From contig DQGU01000098.1 in NCBI GenBank assembly GCA_003524565.1, positions 1 to 6,031 of the forward strand: a DNA stretch of 6,031 nt, given 5' to 3'. Of this stretch, positions 1 through 5,559 are shown piece after piece. The position numbers and the translations under genes were made by a program. Below the pieces are notes generated by a model. That model was not told the origin of the DNA. It did not search any database and was given only the letters and a program-made list of their open reading frames with translations. This DNA comes from Rhodospirillaceae bacterium. Its GTDB lineage: Bacteria > Pseudomonadota > Alphaproteobacteria > Micavibrionales > UBA2020. Position 1 is the first letter of the stretch, and the number at the start of each line of letters is the position of its first letter.

Positions 1-446
1 AGAACGAATGCCCGAGGGATAGCGCTGGCGCGGGATGAAACTTCGATTTCGTGCCGGACAAGGTTAAGAACGCCGCCCTTGGCAAGGCCGGGGCATTCCT
101 TCTGGTTGGTGACACGCACAGGCACATAAACGCGGATGGCGGTTTTATCGTTCACGCGCAGGAAATCGGCGTGGATCGGACGATCCGTCACGAAATCCAG
201 CTGCACGTCGCGCGGAACGACGGTAAACTTCTTGCCTTCAACCTCCAGCTCGCACAGGCGGGTGAAGAAAACAGACGAAGACGTTGCCTTCACCAGGTCT
301 TTTTCAAGAACAGAGATAAGAACGGTTTCTTTACCGTCGCCATAGATCACGGCCGGTACCTGGCCGGTGCGGCGTGTTGCGCGGGCGGCCCCCTTACCGG
401 CCTTCGCGCGTGCTTCAGCCGCAAGCGTCGTTTTGTTTTGTGCCAT
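1..446 (-). CDS. rplY: 50S ribosomal protein L25/general stress protein Ctc, 3' end missing
   Basis: This protein binds 5S rRNA in the central protuberance of the large ribosomal subunit; the long form is called Ctc or TL5. The first 148 residues lie in the window and the gene continues past the left edge. Visible family features are the N-terminal RRTGQVPAVIYG segment (about residues 25-36), the RDVQLDFVTDRPIHADFL stretch (79-96) that closes the L25 domain, and the start of the C-terminal beta domain (GGVLNLVRHEIEV, 124-136). This is therefore the two-domain Ctc form and not the short E. coli-type L25. The start is ATG at 446-444, preceded by AAGGA (460-456) with a 9-nt spacer. A good minus-strand promoter lies about 80 nt upstream. 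Downstream of rplY in alphaproteobacteria one expects pth and ychF, which are outside the window. The identification is secure. Confidence 0.95.
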   Translation of the reverse strand, partial: MAQNKTTLAAEARAKAGKGAARATRRTGQVPAVIYGDGKETVLISVLEKDLVKATSSSVFFTRLCELEVEGKKFTVVPRDVQLDFVTDRPIHADFLRVNDKTAIRVYVPVRVTNQKECPGLAKGGVLNLVRHEIEVSSRASAIPRAFV

Positions 447-524
447 GATATCTTATCCTTTTGTTTCAGTTTGGTTTTAGACGTTCCCGCATAGCCTCCA
501 GGGGTGCTGCCTGCGCGAACGGCG

Positions 525-554
525 TATATAAAGCCAACCACACTGAAAAATCAA
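525..554 (-). promoter_or_regulatory. Probable sigma-70-type promoter of rplY
   Basis: On the minus strand, TTGATT (554-549) is followed after 17 nt by TTATAT (531-526), or after 18 nt by TATATA (530-525). This is a near-consensus -35/-10 pair. Transcription would start near 518, giving an rplY leader of about 70 nt. The -10 core TATATA is self-complementary, so it could also act on the plus strand, but I see no convincing -35 for that direction. An independent promoter makes sense because a plus-strand gene separates rplY from prs. Confidence 0.55.
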
Positions 555-561
555 GGGAATT

Positions 562-702
562 ATGAATTTCGGCGCATCCGCCCCGCCCGCGCCGCCGCTC
601 CTCGAAAAATACGCTTTAATTTCAATAATCTACCCGTCTTTACAGGTGGCCGCAAATATGGGATTCAGAACTATCCTGTACCCAAGTGGAGAGAGAGCAT
701 GA
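562..702 (+). CDS. Possible 46-residue small ORF coupled to the next gene
   Basis: An ATG at 562 opens a 46-codon frame whose TGA (700-702) overlaps the ATG of the following gene (699-701) as ATGA. Stop-start overlaps of this kind are common in translationally coupled gene pairs. AAGGGA (553-558) lies just upstream with a rather short 3-4 nt spacer. The predicted peptide begins MNFGASAPPAPPLLEKY and has no signal or domain that I recognise. Against it: it uses ATA and AGA codons, which are rare in the neighbours; the proline-rich start reflects a C-rich stretch (571-600); and a second frame is also open here. I treat it as a candidate only. Otherwise 447-698 is a divergent intergenic region. 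Confidence 0.25.
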   Translation: MNFGASAPPAPPLLEKYALISIIYPSLQVAANMGFRTILYPSGERA

Positions 703-1070
703 AAAAGCTTTTCAACTGGCTGGCGCAAAAATCGCCCGTGCAGCCGACGCTGGGCTATGTGCTGGGGCGCCCGTTTCTGGGGCCGTCCGATATCAACCGC
801 GCCATTTACAATACAGCCAATCTGAAAAACGGCGGACGTATTGTGGAGCGCGGGATTTTTCTCGCCTCTATCTTCGGTGCTGTCGCGGCGATGCCTGCGG
901 CCACCCCTGCGCTCGCCACGGCCTTTCTTGTGGGCGGTGCCGTGATTGCGGGCAAGACTGTCGGCGTGCTGGCCGGCAAGGTTGCGGATTTTTTCATTGA
1001 AGACATCAACAGCCGCGTCATCCCGCGGCGCGAAGCGGCGAAGGCGCAAAAACAGCAGCCGAAACCGTAA
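699..1070 (+). CDS. Unrecognised 123-residue protein with glycine-zipper-like hydrophobic hairpin
   Basis: I do not recognise the family. The protein has a basic N-terminus (MKKLFNWLAQK), a polar stretch to about residue 50, and two hydrophobic Ala/Gly-rich segments (about 52-67 and 71-93) separated by PAATP. It ends in a charged Lys/Arg/Gln/Pro-rich tail (109-123). The second segment contains A81, G85, G89 and G93 at strict four-residue spacing, a small-xxx-small pattern typical of glycine zippers and tightly packed membrane helices. K86 within it is awkward for a simple transmembrane helix. I infer a membrane-associated protein. The start is ATG at 699 because GGAGAG (688-693) sits at good spacing; the frame stays open upstream to a GTG at 504, but that extension looks like non-coding sequence. 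The gene lies between rplY and prs, on the opposite strand from both, and its stop is 3 nt from that of prs. Confidence 0.7.
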   Translation: MKKLFNWLAQKSPVQPTLGYVLGRPFLGPSDINRAIYNTANLKNGGRIVERGIFLASIFGAVAAMPAATPALATAFLVGGAVIAGKTVGVLAGKVADFFIEDINSRVIPRREAAKAQKQQPKP

Positions 1071-1073
1071 AAT

Positions 1074-2030
1074 TTACGCGCTGGCGGGTACGGTATCGAA
1101 AAGCGACGAAACCGAACGCTCTTCGCTGATACGCAGGATAGCCTCGCCAAACAGCGGGGCAACCGACAGGAATTTGATTTTCGCGCAGGACCTGATTTTA
1201 TCCGACGCGCGGATGCTGTCCGTCACCAGCATTTCAACCATGGGGGATTTTTCAATCCGCTCGACCGCGCTGCCGGAGAAAACGCCGTGCGACGCCACCG
1301 CGCGCACAGACGCCGCGCCGTGCTCCATCAATGCCGCCGCCGCATTGCAGATAGTGCCCGCGGAATCGACCATATCGTCAATCAGGATGCAGTCGCGCCC
1401 CGCGACTTCACCGATGACATGCATGACTTCGGAAATGCCCGCACGCTCGCGGCGTTTGTCGATAATGGCAAGCCCCGCATCATCCAGACGCTTGGCAAAG
1501 GCACGCGCGCGCACCACGCCGCCGACGTCGGGGGATACGATGGTCAGGTTATCGACCTTGCAGGCCTTTTGGATATACGGCACGAAAACGGGCGTACCTG
1601 CAAAAAGGTTATCAACGGGAATATCAAAAAACCCCTGAATTTGCCCCGCGTGCAAATCCATCGTCAGCACGCGGTCGGCGCCCGCCGTGGTAATCAGGTT
1701 CGCGACCAGCTTGGCCGAAATCGGCGAGCGCGCCGTCGTTTTTCTGTCTTGCCGCGCGTAGCCGAAATACGGAATGACCGCGGTGATGCGGCGGGCAGAG
1801 CCGCGCTTCAGCGCATCAATCATAATCAGCAGTTCCATCAAATGGTCGTTCGCGGGATACGACGTCGGCTGGATAACGAAAACGTCTTCGCCGCGCACGT
1901 TGTCGAGAACTTCTAGGAAGATTTCCTGATCCGCGAAACGCTTCACATTCGCTTCGGTCAGCGGGATGCCCAGATAGGCGGAAATCGCCTCGGCGAGCGG
2001 TTGGTTGCTGGTGCAGGAAATAAGCTTCAT
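1074..2030 (-). CDS. prs: Ribose-phosphate pyrophosphokinase (PRPP synthetase)
   Basis: This cytosolic enzyme makes 5-phosphoribosyl 1-diphosphate from ribose 5-phosphate and ATP, feeding purine, pyrimidine, histidine, tryptophan and NAD synthesis. The 318 residues match the usual length of the bacterial class I (phosphate-activated, ADP-inhibited) enzymes. Visible motifs are the ATP-site segment PYFGYARQDRK (87-97), the Mg/ATP-binding DLHAGQIQGFF with H127 (125-135), the catalytic loop DKRRER with K192 and R194 (191-196), and the PRPP-binding loop DDMVDSAGT (218-226). No key residue appears to be missing. The start is ATG at 2030-2028, where the conserved N-terminus begins (MKLISCTSNQPLAEAI), with AGGA about 9 nt upstream. 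The frame remains open upstream to a TTG at 2117, but family alignment makes that extension unlikely. There is no room for a terminator before the convergent gene ending at 1070. Confidence 0.97.
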   Translation of the reverse strand: MKLISCTSNQPLAEAISAYLGIPLTEANVKRFADQEIFLEVLDNVRGEDVFVIQPTSYPANDHLMELLIMIDALKRGSARRITAVIPYFGYARQDRKTTARSPISAKLVANLITTAGADRVLTMDLHAGQIQGFFDIPVDNLFAGTPVFVPYIQKACKVDNLTIVSPDVGGVVRARAFAKRLDDAGLAIIDKRRERAGISEVMHVIGEVAGRDCILIDDMVDSAGTICNAAAALMEHGAASVRAVASHGVFSGSAVERIEKSPMVEMLVTDSIRASDKIRSCAKIKFLSVAPLFGEAILRISEERSVSSLFDTVPASA

Positions 2031-2074
2031 GGCATTCCGTCCTGTTCGTCGCGATATGGGGCAAAACCGCGTCG

Positions 2075-2096
2075 ATACTACTGTTTCCAAAGTCAA
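2075..2096 (-). promoter_or_regulatory. prs: Tentative prs promoter
   Basis: In the 134-nt divergent region upstream of prs, TTGACT lies on the minus strand at 2096-2091, and TAGTAT follows at 2080-2075. The spacer is only 10 nt, which is too short for E. coli-type promoters but within the 10-14 nt used in alphaproteobacterial (Caulobacter) consensus descriptions. At the standard 17-nt distance there is only GACGCG. The -35 looks credible and the -10 assignment is weak. Confidence 0.3.
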
Positions 2097-2129
2097 ATTC
2101 ATAGGCTTCCCTGCCAAAAAACTTGCAAA

Positions 2130-2158
2130 TTGACTTAGGGAAAACGGCTTGCTACGCT
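2130..2158 (+). promoter_or_regulatory. Probable promoter giving a leaderless transcript
   Basis: TTGACT (2130-2135) is followed after exactly 17 nt by TACGCT (2153-2158), in the context GCTACGCT that resembles the alphaproteobacterial -10 consensus GCTANAWC. Six or seven bases after this -10 is position 2164-2165, which is the A of the ATG of the next gene. No ribosome-binding sequence precedes that ATG; the bases there are the promoter itself. Sequence and spacing therefore point to transcription starting at or next to the start codon. Confidence 0.6.
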
Positions 2159-2164
2159 CCGGTT

Positions 2165-2734
2165 ATGTCCGAAAATTATGTAAGCCTTTCCAAGGAATTC
2201 AACCAGACCGCGCAAGCTATCGGCGCGGGTGAAGGCAATTGGCAAATGGCTGTCGCCAAGTTCACGCTGCTGATGCGCCACAAAGCGCAAACGCCGGAGC
2301 AAAAGCAGGAACTGTGCGCCATGATGATGAAGGCAGCCGTGAACAGACTTGAAAAAGCGCTGGCAGGCTTTGCGGAAATGGACAGTTTCACCGCATCGAC
2401 GCTGGAGGGGCTTTACGGCGTGTTCCGCCCCCTCGCCGCGCCCGAAAACCTTCCCTATTTGCCCAAGAACGCTTCCGCACAGCTGGCCGATGTGACGCTG
2501 GATATGGTGCGCGCGCTTGAAGATTACAAAAAAACGCCGAGTATTTTGCTGGAGACCTATAACAGCGTCCGCAAATATTATACCGAGTTTTCGTTCTTCA
2601 TGCTGGAAACCGCGCAAACCGTGAAAACCGCCGAAGAAGAACGCAGCGCCAGCGCAGAAACCCAAAGCGACCTGACGCTCGGCAAAACGCCCACCATCAA
2701 GCCCCGTCACGGCAATAACGGCAAGACACCGTAA
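2165..2734 (+). CDS. Unrecognised 189-residue helical protein
   Basis: I do not recognise this protein. Its composition suggests a soluble, mostly alpha-helical cytoplasmic protein: charged and Ala/Leu/Met-rich stretches (about residues 1-70 and 103-158) are split by a proline-containing linker (89-102). A polar, disordered-looking tail (160-189) ends in basic Lys/Arg/Asn residues. There is no signal peptide, no transmembrane segment and no catalytic motif that I can see; one Cys (C51) precedes a run of methionines (53-55). I chose ATG 2165 because the promoter-like TTGACT-N17-TACGCT ends just before it, so the TTG at 2123 in the same frame would lie upstream of the predicted transcript start. 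The gene is divergent from prs and convergent with pgeF. The antisense frame here is Phe/His/Cys-rich and looks like a shadow. Confidence 0.75.
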   Translation: MSENYVSLSKEFNQTAQAIGAGEGNWQMAVAKFTLLMRHKAQTPEQKQELCAMMMKAAVNRLEKALAGFAEMDSFTASTLEGLYGVFRPLAAPENLPYLPKNASAQLADVTLDMVRALEDYKKTPSILLETYNSVRKYYTEFSFFMLETAQTVKTAEEERSASAETQSDLTLGKTPTIKPRHGNNGKTP

Positions 2735-2740
2735 TTTTTT
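2718..2740 (+). terminator. Weak possible intrinsic terminator
   Basis: ACGG (2718-2721) can pair with CCGT (2729-2732) around a 7-nt loop, followed after two A's by six T's (2735-2740). The hairpin overlaps the stop codon of the 189-residue protein gene. A four-pair stem is weak, so efficiency would be low. The convergent pgeF transcript gets no T-tract from the same stem. Confidence 0.25.
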
Positions 2741-2743
2741 CTA

Positions 2744-3511
2744 TCAGCGAATAACAATCGCCGAAATCTGGCGGCCGTAATCTTTTTCACCGCGCTGGCA
2801 GCTGCGGCGGTAGCTGTAAAACGCCGTTTCATTGGGCAACGTATCTTGCTGCGTATCATATATCGTTTGAATCCCCGCAAGACTCAGGCGGTGTTTGGCG
2901 TATGACGGCAAATCGAATATCAAATGGCCGTCTTTTGCCGCGGGGCGGAAGAACTGCGCGTTTTGCGCATCCTGCTCAATAAACGGCTTTTGGAAATCAA
3001 GACTGACTTCGTAAGACAAAGGCCCGATGCAGGGGCCGATGGCTGCCGATATATCTTCGCGCGCCGCGCCCAGTTTTTCCATGGCTTCGATAGTGGCCTC
3101 AATCACGCCGCCAACAGCGCCTTTCCATCCGGCATGGGCGGCGCCGATGATTTTTTTGCCGCGTGTTGCCAGCAGCACCGGCGCGCAATCCGCCGTCAGT
3201 ACGCCAAGTGCGATACCCTTGCGGTCCGTCACCAGCGCATCGGCCTGCGGGGCGGTTTCATGCGTCCAACCCTCCGCAATCGTCACCACGCGCGCGCTAT
3301 GCACCTGTTTCAGCGTCAGCAGATTTTCCGGCTGAATGCCCAGTGTTTCGGCCACTTTGGCGCGGTTCATGGCGATATGTTCGGGATTATCGCCAGATGA
3401 AAAAGCGCAGTTCAAACCGCCAAACAAACCACCGCTGGCGCCACCCAGCCGCGTAAAGAAACCGTGGCGCAGGTATTTGATATCCTCAAGCCCCGTGGTC
3501 AGAAAACGCAT
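2744..3511 (-). CDS. pgeF: YfiH/PgeF/LACC1-family protein (peptidoglycan editing factor, purine nucleoside enzyme)
   Basis: Members of this family (formerly DUF152, 'laccase domain' or polyphenol oxidase) act on purine nucleosides (phosphorylase/adenosine deaminase activities, as in human LACC1). In E. coli, PgeF prevents L-Ser replacing L-Ala in the peptidoglycan stem peptide. The 255 residues match the usual length. Visible motifs are HGFFTR (16-21), QVHS (69-72), TADCAPVLL (106-114), GAAHAGWKG (123-131), IGPCIG (158-163) and the C-terminal FYSYRR...GRQIS block (231-250). The expected Zn-binding/catalytic residues H71, C109 and H126 are all present. ATG 3511-3509 is 3 nt after the midA stop, and its purine-rich AAGGGGA ribosome site lies inside the end of midA, so the two are probably translated together. 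It is the last gene of the lgt-midA-pgeF unit. Which substrate matters in this organism cannot be read from the sequence. Confidence 0.93.
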   Translation of the reverse strand: MRFLTTGLEDIKYLRHGFFTRLGGASGGLFGGLNCAFSSGDNPEHIAMNRAKVAETLGIQPENLLTLKQVHSARVVTIAEGWTHETAPQADALVTDRKGIALGVLTADCAPVLLATRGKKIIGAAHAGWKGAVGGVIEATIEAMEKLGAAREDISAAIGPCIGPLSYEVSLDFQKPFIEQDAQNAQFFRPAAKDGHLIFDLPSYAKHRLSLAGIQTIYDTQQDTLPNETAFYSYRRSCQRGEKDYGRQISAIVIR

Positions 3512-3514
3512 AGC

Positions 3515-4633
3515 CTATTCCCCTTTTTCAAATCCGGCAGGTGTGGCGGCGCTGCCTTTTTGCTGCCAGCAAATCACCTTGAACAAATCACCCATCGCCG
3601 ATGGCGCGGTCAGGCGGTGCAGGTCGAGCGGTATCTGTGCCTGCTGCTGCGGTGTTGCGCGCGCGGCCAGTTTTTGTGCCCGCATCTGTATGCCAAGGGC
3701 GTTCAGGAACTTCCCCTGCGTCGTGACAGGCAGAACATCCGCCCCGCCTGCCGCTGCTGCATGCCCCAGCGCACCGAAATCCACATGCGCCGTCACATCG
3801 CGCATACCCGGCACATCCAGCACATCGGCGTATTGATGGCGGCTGACGGCCTGCAGCGTATCGCCAAAACCGCTTTCGGCATGGCCGTAGTCAATAGCAA
3901 GGCAGGCGCCGCCTGTTTTCGCAATATGCGCACCGAGGGCTTGTGCAATTGCGCGGCTTTGCGGGCTGCATTCAAATACGCTACGCTCTGGCGCATCTTG
4001 CAGCGTGGGCGGAATATGCGCCGCGGCATCGCCCGCTGCGCGGCAAGTGAATGAAAGTGCTTCTTCGTCTTCGTCCCATTGCACATAGCGTTCCTGCCAT
4101 GAGCCATGGCGGCGGATGAACTGACGCACCGGCAGCGCGTCGAAGAATTCGTTGGATACAATCAGGCTGAATGCACCCTGCGGCAAAGTGCCTATATCAT
4201 CATGCCACGCGCAAACGGCATCGCCCAGTGCGGCGGCCTGCTGCGCGCGCAGCTGCGGGCTGGTTTCGACCAGATGCACCGACAGCGCGGCATGAAAATC
4301 CGGCCAGTTGCGCGCGGTGCGTAAAATATCGGCCATCAATGTCCCGCGCCCCGGCCCCAGTTCGGCCAGCATAACGCGCGCAGGCTTGCCCGCCTGCATC
4401 CATATATCAGCGCACCAGAGGCCTATCATTTCACCGAAAAGCTGGCTGATATCCGGCGACGTTACAAAATCGCCATCTTTGCCAAACGGGCGTGCATGCG
4501 CGTAATAGGCTGAAACCGCGCGCTGCATATATTCGGCCACGCTGATGCCGCCGCTTGCGCGGATATGCGCAAGTAAATCCGCTGCCTGTTTAGACAATTC
4601 AGGCTTTTTGCTGGCCGCTGTTGGTTGCTGCAT
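3515..4633 (-). CDS. midA: SAM-dependent methyltransferase, MidA/NDUFAF7 family
   Basis: This is the bacterial relative of mitochondrial NDUFAF7, which dimethylates an arginine of the NDUFS2 subunit during respiratory complex I assembly; the same role in bacteria is inferred. The 372 residues fit the family. Visible motifs are GDFVTSPDISQLFGEMIG (54-71, a family hallmark), SAM-binding motif ELGPGRGTLMADILR (91-105), LVETSPQLR (121-129), the SNEFFDALPVRQF block (160-172), DYGH (248-251), TQGKFLNALGI (305-315) and MGDLFKV (347-353). The start is uncertain. ATG 4633 lies inside the end of lgt (35-nt overlap) without a clear ribosome site, suggesting coupling to lgt translation. TTG at 4597, just past the lgt stop, would also give a normal-looking N-terminus, while TTG 4675 has no support. 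pgeF follows after 3 nt. Confidence 0.93.
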   Translation of the reverse strand: MQQPTAASKKPELSKQAADLLAHIRASGGISVAEYMQRAVSAYYAHARPFGKDGDFVTSPDISQLFGEMIGLWCADIWMQAGKPARVMLAELGPGRGTLMADILRTARNWPDFHAALSVHLVETSPQLRAQQAAALGDAVCAWHDDIGTLPQGAFSLIVSNEFFDALPVRQFIRRHGSWQERYVQWDEDEEALSFTCRAAGDAAAHIPPTLQDAPERSVFECSPQSRAIAQALGAHIAKTGGACLAIDYGHAESGFGDTLQAVSRHQYADVLDVPGMRDVTAHVDFGALGHAAAAGGADVLPVTTQGKFLNALGIQMRAQKLAARATPQQQAQIPLDLHRLTAPSAMGDLFKVICWQQKGSAATPAGFEKGE

Positions 4634-5423
4634 CTTTTTTGCGCGCGTAATGGATGATAAGGAAACCGAGGGCAATCATCGGCAAACACAGGAACTGCCC
4701 CATGGAGAAATATTGCAAAAACAGACCCAGCTGCGGGTCAGGCTCGCGCACAAATTCGACAAGAAAGCGCGACGTGCCATAGCCCGCCAGCAGCGTGCCG
4801 AACAAAACGCCGTGCATGCGGCGAATTTTTGCATTGCGCGACATGAAAAACAGAATGATGAACAGCACGATACCTTCAAGGAAGGCTTCGTAAAGCTGGC
4901 TCGGGTGACGCGGCAGCCCGCCGCCTGCGGGGAAGTTCACCGCCCACGGCACAGTCGTGATACGCCCGAACAGCTCTCCGTTCACGAAATTGGCAAGGCG
5001 GCCAAAGAAAAGTCCGATAGGCACCACTGTCGCCACAATGTCGCCCATCGCAAGCGGGTTGATTTTGTGATAGCGGCAGAAAGCCAGAATAACAAAAACC
5101 ACACCGATAAGCCCGCCGTGGAAAGACATGCCGCCTTCCCATACCTTGAAAATGCTCAGCGGATGCGCCGCGTATTCGGCAAAGTTGTAAAACAGCACAT
5201 AACCGATACGACCGCCCAGAATAACGCCCAGCACCAGCCACGAGAGGATATTGTCGATGTCTTCGCGGTTCGGCCTGCGGTCGCGGTCAAGGTCGGCCAG
5301 ATGGCCGCCGTAAAACCACCCGCCCATAAATCCGGCCAGATAGGCCAGCGCGTACCAGCGTATCATCACGGGGCCAAAACTGATGGCAACAGGGTCGATT
5401 TCGGGGAAAGGCAGGCCGGTCAT
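4599..5423 (-). CDS. lgt: Phosphatidylglycerol-prolipoprotein diacylglyceryl transferase
   Basis: Lgt is the inner-membrane enzyme that moves a diacylglyceryl group from phosphatidylglycerol to the lipobox cysteine of prolipoproteins, the first step of lipoprotein maturation before LspA and Lnt. The 274 residues include several hydrophobic segments consistent with the seven-helix fold (for example about 19-38, 58-78, 103-116, 183-194 and 243-259). Family motifs are GGRIGYVLFYN (70-80), SFHGGLIG with H102 (100-107), the Lgt signature GRLANFVNGELFGR with R142, N145 and E150 (141-154), HPSQLYEA (173-180) and GTSRFLVEFVREPD with R219 and E223 (216-229). ATG 5423 is the family-typical start (MTGLPFPEIDPVAISFGP), although only a weak purine stretch precedes it. 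lgt is the first gene of the lgt-midA-pgeF unit and is divergent from ubiK. Its last 35 nt overlap midA. Confidence 0.97.
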   Translation of the reverse strand: MTGLPFPEIDPVAISFGPVMIRWYALAYLAGFMGGWFYGGHLADLDRDRRPNREDIDNILSWLVLGVILGGRIGYVLFYNFAEYAAHPLSIFKVWEGGMSFHGGLIGVVFVILAFCRYHKINPLAMGDIVATVVPIGLFFGRLANFVNGELFGRITTVPWAVNFPAGGGLPRHPSQLYEAFLEGIVLFIILFFMSRNAKIRRMHGVLFGTLLAGYGTSRFLVEFVREPDPQLGLFLQYFSMGQFLCLPMIALGFLIIHYARKKDAATNSGQQKA

Positions 5424-5464
5424 GATAATTTACTTACTTTCGGTGGCTTCTTTTTGAATTTTCA

Positions 5465-5477
5465 GCTATTTTATAGC
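5465..5477 (-). promoter_or_regulatory. Symmetric AT-rich element, probable -10 region of lgt
   Basis: A perfect inverted repeat, GCTAT-TTT-ATAGC, occupies the lgt-ubiK divergent intergenic region. Read on the minus strand it begins GCTATAAA, close to the alphaproteobacterial -10 consensus GCTANAWC. It would start lgt transcription near 5462, with a leader of roughly 40 nt. The -35 is poor: TTGGCG stands closer than expected. The symmetry might also mark a small operator. For ubiK on the plus strand I see only a weak TTGCAA (5509-5514) followed by GTTACC (5531-5536). Confidence 0.35.
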
Positions 5478-5559
5478 CCTGACACCCCGCCAAAGCCATG
5501 TTTTTTTATTGCAAATTCGGCGGCGGACGTGTTACCAAAAGGCACTCAAGAGGTGGATT

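Noticed and set aside
466..492. An 8-codon leader frame (MRERLKPN) in the rplY 5' untranslated region, with GGAGG nearby
   Set aside because: The GGAGG is only 2 nt from the ATG, too close for normal initiation. The peptide has no attenuator-like codon run and no paired hairpin was evident.
571..605. C-rich stretch with repeated CCGCC/CGCC units between rplY and the next gene
   Set aside because: There is no regular repeat unit and no convincing hairpin with a T-tract. It looks like ordinary G+C-rich sequence or part of the small candidate frame.
504..698. N-terminal extension of the 123-residue protein to GTG 504
   Set aside because: The extension begins upstream of the rplY promoter region, translates to a low-complexity Arg/Pro/Asn sequence, and the ATG at 699 has a proper GGAGAG ribosome site.
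946..1916. Two long plus-strand frames (230 and 209 codons) antisense to prs
   Set aside because: prs on the minus strand is unambiguous. The antisense frames have no recognisable domain and have Arg/Ala/Thr-rich or Arg/His-rich shadow composition.
2135..2710. A 191-codon minus-strand frame opposite the 189-residue protein gene
   Set aside because: It is rich in Phe, His and Cys runs, typical of a shadow. The plus strand has a promoter fitting its ATG and a plausible helical protein.
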